A stretch of DNA of 64,000 nt from Larix kaempferi. Its lineage: Eukaryota > Streptophyta > Pinopsida > Pinales > Pinaceae. Each line of letters opens with the position of its first letter. Position 1 is the stretch's first letter. Of this stretch, positions 58,501-64,000 are shown piece after piece. A model generated the notes under the pieces. It saw only the letters and a program-made list of their open reading frames with translations, was not told the DNA's origin and ran no database searches. The stretch is taken from positions 62,001 to 126,000 of the forward strand of contig BSBM01002115.1 of the NCBI GenBank assembly GCA_027924585.1, written 5' to 3'. The position numbers were made by a program, and so were the translations under genes.

Positions 58501-58827
58501 AAACACCAACGCCATGAAGTCTTCCAAAGACACTAAACCACTGCTTTCTAATCAAACTTTTATTGCGTTATATTCACATCTTAAGTGGCAGGGAATAGAG
58601 GCATACCACATATGCAGAGCTGGTTACATAATCGATCCGGCATGCATTCGAGTACACGAGCAATAAGGTGCCAATATATGTTAATAAAGAAATAGTCGCA
58701 ACTGATGCTATCAAGCCTGTATATGGAACTCAAGTTTTAGGAAAGTGGAGAGGAAATAACAGAAAGTCCAGTTATGATCTTTCTTTGGACAATGCTGCTG
58801 AAGGGCCAGATCTAATATCCGAGGGAC
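55560..58827 (-). other. 5' leader region of element A
   Basis: 3.3 kb between the 5' LTR and gag. No coding similarity found. No clear primer binding site follows the LTR; the junction reads GTCCCTCGGATATT on the minus strand. Two similar phrases (AGCGAATCGGGTTCTT and AGCAAATCGGGTTCTT) occur near 57152 and 57240. Confidence 0.6.
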
Positions 58828-59624
58828 TTATAATAGCAAATAGAGCAGGGACGTGTCTACTCTAGATAAGCCATCTTACTAAGAAATGGTGAGTTTCTTT
58901 GTCAGAAATGAAATAATTAATACAAATTTCTTAAGATCTAGATTCAGCCATTAAACATTCATTAAGATCTAAAGCCATTTGAGGATTCAACTCAAGCATA
59001 ATAAGCAAAACTCAAACCCTAGAATGGAAAAATTCGAATCATTTCATATTAAAATAAGGAAGAAGATACATATTTACCGTAGATCTCGTTGTGCATCCTT
59101 CTTCCATTGTCATGAACTATCCTTTCTCCACCCTTGCCTTTGATGAAGATGAGCTCTCCTGTCTTCAAAATCTCTCCAGCATGCCTTTGCTCCTCTTTGC
59201 CTCCCCTTACCATGCCCCACATGCCTTTCTTTTATAGCATTGGGAAATGGATTTCAAGTTACTCTTTTCAATGTGGGATAATCATTTTTTATTATTTTCT
59301 CTTAAAAAACCCACTTTCCATAGTTTATTAGGCTTTTTTCATAACTTAGCATATGTAAGTACCTTTTAATGCATTTTTGTCCATTTCTTCTCACTATCTA
59401 ACTGTTAGAGCTTTGATTTGAGCTTTTGGTGAGCAGTTCAATCACTGAACTTTGTCTCTATTAAGTTCCTTCATTCTTTACTCAATCTTTCCAGTTATAG
59501 AAGTAATGATCAGATCAGAGAGGATTGTTCTCTCTAGTACTTGTTTTGTGTTCATGTTGCGGGCGAACGGTAAAAGTATGCTTCCACCTTCACCTGGTTA
59601 AGGGTGTTAATTTGATTATTAACA
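58828..59624 (-). repeat. 5' LTR of element A
   Basis: Pair of 40894-41690. The inner end reads TTATAA instead of the TGATAA (plus strand) of its partner, so the terminal CA has mutated. Confidence 0.95.
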
Positions 59625-61058
59625 GTCTGGACTCGACACAAAAAATACTCTTGTGAGGATTCAAATGGATATTGTACTTCCTGCATTAGAGGAAAATGGC
59701 TGTCAGATGATCTAAGTGGAACTCACGCTGCTTTGAGTGGGCAGGGAGGTCATCCAAGTAAGGATCCACGAAGTCCTTAACATCATGGAAGGCATACGAC
59801 ATGGCCCGCTGGAATGTGGCACCAACGTTTTTAAGACCAAACGGAAGTTTACGATATGCAAATGTTCCCCAAGGATAGATGAAAGCAGTCTTCTATTTGT
59901 CGGTGGGGTGGATCTCAATTTGGTTGTATCCAGAAAATCCATCCATGAATGAGAAAATGATACTTCCAGCACAATTGTCGATGATCTGGTCGATGAAGGG
60001 AGTCAGGTAGTCTTCCTTGGGAAAAGCTTTGTTGAGATCCCGATAGTCGACATAGACACGAATGGTACCCTATTTTTTATTAACAGGGACAACGTTAGAG
60101 ACCCACTCTGTCAATGGGACAGGGTAAATTAAACTGGCCTTCAAGAGTTTCTCAATCTCTACCTTGATTTCCGCAGTCTTCCAAGGCTTTACCGGTCGCA
60201 ACTTTTGGCGGACATGTTTGATGTTGGGATAGGTTTTAATTTCGTGTAAAAAAACGGAGGGGTCTATCCCAGACATCTCCTCGTAAGTCCAAGTGAACAC
60301 GTCTCAGAATTGCTTGAATAAGGCCATGGTGGCAATGACTTCTTCAAGGGAACACTTCTGGCCTAACTGAATGTATTCCACTACACCAAGAGTAACTGAA
60401 ATGTCTATCAAAGTGGTAGGTTCAATGTTGGTGAAGTTTCCTTCGGAGTCCGTTTGACATGCGAGTGTCAAGGACTGAGAGCCAGAGTAGACATTAGGTG
60501 AAAAGATGGTGTGAATGTTGTTCTCCATAGTATCCAACAAGGGAAGGAAATACGAACGATGGTGGAGATCTTCCCACGACGGATCATCTGGGCTCATGAT
60601 TTCCATAATGGACTCGTCAGAATGAAAAGTCCATAGCAAAGGATCGGATGATGTCCGTTATAGAGAATAGGAGGTGGAGGCTACAGCTAAGTGGTCCTCC
60701 AGTGCTGAATGGATAGCCTCATACATGAGTTCAACGAGTGACAGAGGCATAGTGTCTCCAACCAGGTATGTGGTGTCTTCATCAGGTACAAGCAATGAGT
60801 CAGTGGAGTTGGGGATAGGTGAAATCTGCGAGGAGATCATGTTCACCGTGGCAACATGGTTTGGAGGATCCAAAGTAGGAAAGATGCCCATAAGGGATGA
60901 ATCCTTAAGAAGGCCAACCCCCACACTCTCATACTTTTGTGAAGATTGTCCAATCAAAGGAATGTTATGGCCCAGGTGAGTAGTGGTCTCAGGTGTGCAT
61001 AAATCCAGTTGGTCGACTGTGACAATTCATCCTTATGGGGTAATTGTACCATGTAGAA
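59625..61058 (-). pseudogene. Element B protease/RT part (5' of the element A insertion)
   Basis: Minus strand from 61058: a protease-downstream segment (SVGVGLLKDSSLMGIFPT) matching DVGVGMFKDSSLLGTFPI of element A; linker; FTWTYEEMSGIDPSVFLHEI; KHVRQKLRPVKPWKTAEI; RT with YVDYRDLNKAFPKEDY, TFAYRKLPFGLKNVGATFQR and VDPYLDDLPAHSKQ; then NPHKSIFCVES at the break. RT continues at 40893. Stops near 59893, 60070 and 60303 interrupt it. The 5' cut at 61058 is the start of a copia LTR. Confidence 0.9.
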
Positions 61059-61649
61059 TGTTGATGTATATGTAACTTCGGAATGTATTTCATATATATT
61101 TATTGTACCCTTATAAGAGATTTGTTATTCCTCTATAAGGAAGTGTCGTCATGTGTATTGACAAGTGTCACAAGTGTGTGTACTTGCAGATGGGTTATTA
61201 GACCACCATGTGTGGGGTTGGGCCTGAAATATATATTATATTGTGGATGTACCTAGCTAGACAAGTCGGCCCCATAAGGTCACTGGGCAAACAAACTAGT
61301 ATAAATAGAGATCGGGAGATCTCTATTTGGATCACTTAGAAACTCATACTTCTCTCACTCAGAAAGTGGCGCACTAGTGAGGAGGAGGATCATCTGCTAC
61401 TAGGAGACTATCTCAGTGTATTTTTGTTGTAATTTGGTTGAGCTATTCCTCTCTCTATCTCTAAGGAAGTTGTGGGGTTTTTCACCTTAGGGTTTTCCCC
61501 ACGGAAACTCTGTGTCTCTTGTCTCTCATGCTTTTGATTCTTGTGATGCTTGACATGCTTGATATGATTGTTATGCATTGATATACTATACATGTTATTC
61601 TCTCAGTAAATATCCTAGAGTATATTGAATTAATGCTCAAAATTTAACA
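61059..61649 (+). repeat. 5' LTR of the right-hand copia element
   Basis: 591 bases, bounded by the end of element B homology on the left and the primer site on the right. Its last 70 bases match 1-70. Confidence 0.85.
61300..61307 (+). promoter_or_regulatory. TATA box in the copia LTR
   Basis: TATAAATA about 240 bases into the LTR, a usual place for the LTR promoter. Confidence 0.55.
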
Positions 61650-61661
61650 TGGTATCAGAGC
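61650..61661 (+). other. Primer binding site (initiator tRNA-Met)
   Basis: TGGTATCAGAGC directly after the LTR. Confidence 0.95.
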
Positions 61662-62206
61662 TAACTTGAGAAGAAGACATTTTGCAGTGACGAAAACTTG
61701 AGTTTCTTGTTTATTGAGTTTCTCTCCATAGATTTTGGAAAAGCAGTATAGTAGAATGACTCTACTCATCAAGGAGAATCTATCTGTCCAATCAGAAATC
61801 AATTCTGAACATTTTCAGATTTGGCCCTAAAAATTAGGGTTTCCTCAAAAATAGGAATTTCTGAAATCTGAAGACATAGCTGGAAGCTCCTTGCAAAAAT
61901 TGAAGTTTAGAGCTTTGGATCGAGATTTTTGGGAAACTCAAACCCTAATTCAGGGCTCTCCCTAGTGAACCGGGAGGACAAAAAGACAAATCTGAAGGAT
62001 AAAGCTTTGCTGATCTCAAATTCTGAATACACCAGGCTGATCAGCTCATCAAGGTGCATCTTTCTATCCTTTCAAAAAGTTGAAATTCACATTTTGAATT
62101 TTTAGGGTTTTTTCGACAAACCCTAATCCGGGACCAGATCTAGTTTTCAACATTTCAAGTGGTAAGACCTAAATCTTTTCTATTTCCATTTGAAGTACTC
62201 TTTAAT

Positions 62207-63540
62207 ATGTCTCACCACACCAAGCTTGAGGATAAGCTTGAAGGGGCTGATAACTTTTGAGCTTGGAAGTATAGGATTGGGTTAATCTTGGAAGAGAATG
62301 AGTTGGACTCATACATAAAAGAAGACACCCCTATCTCAGAGGATGAAGAGGCTAAGGTATTGCATAAGAAGAACTTGGTCAAGGAAAAGAGAATCATTGT
62401 TGAATCCATCAAAGACCATCTCATACCCCATGTGTCTTCTCTAAGGACACCCAAGCCTATGTTTGACTCTTTGACCAAGCTATTTGAAGGGAAGAACATA
62501 AATCGGAAGATGACCCTACGGAATCAATTGAAAGGGGTCAAGATGTTGAATGGAGAAACCATTCAATCTTACTTCTCCAAGGTCTCTCAGATCAAGGAAC
62601 AACTTGAAGTGGTGGATGAAGTAGTGGATAATGGTGAAGTTGTTATGAGCACTCTGAATGGCCTTCCGAGGTCATGGGACTCCTTTATTCAAGGAATGTG
62701 TGCAAGAAAGAAATTGATCTCTTTCAGTAAACTGTGGGAGGAATGCTCTCAAGAAGAAGCTAGGCTTGTAGCTCGCGAAGAAAAGATGGGAGGTGAAGAT
62801 CAAGCTCTTGCAGCCCACACCAAAAGAAGCAAGCCCAAGAAGAAGCACTCTCACCGCAAGAGATCCTATCACAACCAACAAAAGAATAAGAAGGATATAA
62901 GATGTTTCACATGCAATGAGAAGGGTCACTTTGCTTCAGAATGTCCCGAGAACAAAAGGGATAACATCAACTCCAGCAAGAAGAAGAAGGGAAACAAAAG
63001 AAAGTTCCATGCTCATGCTGCCGAAGATGATGAACCTCCAAAGAAGAAGGCTAGGGCAGAAAGTGATGATGACTCATCAAGTGAAGAAGAGTATGTTCTA
63101 ATATCTGCTCTCACAAGTACTATCTCTCATGGTTGTAATGATTGGTTAATTGAAAGTGGGGCTTCCAAACACATGACTGGGTTTAAGGAATCTTTTGTAA
63201 ACCTATCTAAACATGAATCACCCCATAAGGTGAAACTTGGGGATGATTATCAATACCCAATCAAAGGAAGTGGTGAAGCCTCCTAAACCTAGATTTTGGA
63301 AAATCTTTGAAGATGAAAGCAGTCCTTTATGTACATGGGCTCAAGAATAACCTTCTCTCCATCTCTGCATTGGATGCAAAAGGCATGAGGGTTGCATTTG
63401 TAGATGGCCAGTCTTAATGTGGCCAAAGGGTAAAAATATTGATGATGCAGTGGTGATTGGAGAGCAAGAGGGAGGATTGTACAAATTGAAGGGACAACCT
63501 GAACATGCCATGGTGACATAAAGACAAAGATTCATCCATA
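62207..63540 (+). pseudogene. copia gag-protease with pre-integrase remnant
   Basis: Start at 62207 (MSHHTKLEDKLEGADNF), then a TGA at 62258 where Trp is usual (before AWKYRI), so the longest open part begins at 62288. Gag: SLRTPKPMFDSLTKLFEG, MTLRNQLKGVKMLNGETIQS and GLPRSWDSFIQG. Zinc knuckle CFTCNEKGHFASEC at about 62904. A lysine-rich and acidic linker follows. The protease site reads WLIESGASKHMTG at about 63145, with Glu in place of the catalytic Asp. The frame ends at 63284 (TAA); further remnants in shifted frames (MWPKGKNIDDAVVIGEQEGG) continue to about 63520. Inactive copy. Confidence 0.92.
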
Positions 63541-63554
63541 GTCATGGATCACAT

Positions 63555-64000
63555 AGAGGTATGTATAATTTTTTTTTGCAAAAGTTAACTAATGAGTTAT
63601 GCAGGTCATTGAAGAGAACAAGAACACATTGCTAGACATAACTAGCAAATATGGTGATTGGGTATGTGTTTCTTATATCATAGGATCTATTATATAAGTA
63701 TGCATGACATGATTGATGATGTTTATTCATTAACTCATAGGTTTGAATAATCATGGGTATATGCATATTACGTGTCTTACCTTATTTAATGTTATGACTA
63801 ACCATAAGAGTCCTATATAAACCTTGAATGCTAATGCTTATTATTTATGTTTGAAATGATCATGACTATACATGCTTGAGATTATTGTGTTTTGATAATA
63901 TTAAGATTATACTAATGAATTTTTTTATTATGTATGAGACCTTGAGGATAACACAATGATGATACTAACAAGCATGCATAGGGATCGAGAATGAATATAA
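63555..64000. other. Unassigned sequence after the copia break
   Basis: No pol homology and no LTR. AT-rich, without a convincing open frame. Origin not determined. Confidence 0.4.

Larger units (their letters stand above)
40894..59624 (-). mobile_element. Tat-like Ty3/gypsy element A (18.7 kb including nested element D)
   Basis: LTRs 40894-41690 and 58828-59624 are each 797 bases. They differ by roughly three dozen changes (about 4-5%), and their minus-strand start is TGTTAA. Target duplication is GTCCG (40889-40893) and GTCTG (59625-59629), one mismatch. Coding runs on the minus strand: gag with GGNPP repeats, protease, RT, RNase H, integrase, then archaeal-type RNase H. Element D splits the last. 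It is inserted inside the RT of element B. Without D it is about 14.3 kb, long as in other Tat relatives. Confidence 0.93.
33571..61058 (-). mobile_element. Tat-like Ty3/gypsy element B, split by element A, 5' end truncated
   Basis: Read on the minus strand: protease/RT (61058-59625), then element A as an insertion, then RT/RNase H/integrase (40893-38907) and archaeal-type RNase H (38760-38480). An opposite-strand PMD gene (36794-38019), non-coding sequence and a 3' LTR (34419 to about 33571) follow. The join across A is direct: coding ends ...NPHKSIFCVES at 59625 and resumes GHLLGFIILKDG at 40893. Gag and the 5' LTR are missing because a copia element begins at 61059. Dual RNase H places it near the Tat group. 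Frames are broken by stops. Confidence 0.85.
61059..64000 (+). mobile_element. Ty1/copia element, 5' part (right end outside or lost)
   Basis: LTR 61059-61649 (TGTTGATG to TTTAACA), Met-tRNA primer site at 61650, and gag-protease from 62207. Pol homology fades by about 63550, well short of RT. No 3' LTR appears before 64000. Either the remaining element continues after a deletion or insertion, or the copy is truncated. The end of an LTR from the same family is at 1-70. Confidence 0.85.

Overview
The window is plant nuclear DNA from a large, repeat-filled genome. It contains split plant-type genes (kinesin-12, PLS-class PPR), plant LTR retrotransposons of both superfamilies with initiator-Met primer sites, a CACTA DNA transposon and a plant-mobile-domain gene. 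The density and age of nested elements would suit a gymnosperm, but that is inference. No intact protein-coding gene was found; every recognisable coding region carries stops, frameshifts or truncation.

Layout from outside in. An old retroelement 'E0' is represented by 71-765 and 33032-33570. It is split by a DNA transposon spanning 766-33031 that has CACTA termini, subterminal GACTA/TAGTC motif clusters and an ATT target duplication. A paralogous unoccupied copy of the insertion site lies at 35625-36793, so the two halves are very probably ends of one 32.3 kb element. That element holds a hairpin region, a copia pol fragment, a degenerate ~170 bp tandem array, a complete 6.2 kb Ty1/copia element (4652-10819, TSD TAATA), a PPR pseudogene (12918-14103), a complete 5.8 kb Ty3/gypsy element (15489-21306, TSD TATCG) and a multi-exon kinesin-12 pseudogene (about 15421-32300). 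No CACTA transposase was recognised.

To the right, from about 33571, lies a reverse-strand Tat-like Ty3/gypsy element 'B' whose 5' end is cut at 61058. It carries an archaeal-type RNase H downstream of integrase and an opposite-strand plant-mobile-domain (PMD) gene remnant with its own TATA box and introns. B is split inside its reverse transcriptase by a second reverse-strand Tat-like element 'A' (40894-59624, LTRs 797 bp, TSD GTCCG/GTCTG). A is split inside its second RNase H by a small plus-strand gypsy derivative 'D' (44239-48676, LTRs 434 bp, TSD GTGAA) that has lost its RT and integrase cores yet keeps one reading frame.

A third copia element starts at 61059 and runs toward the right edge; 1-70 is the end of an LTR of the same family. 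By eye the LTR pairs differ by about 3% (D), 4-5% (A) and 6% (15489-21306 gypsy). D is therefore younger than its host A, as nesting requires. Most nonsense codons are one C-to-T or G-to-A step from the expected sense codon, as expected from long-term cytosine methylation and deamination.
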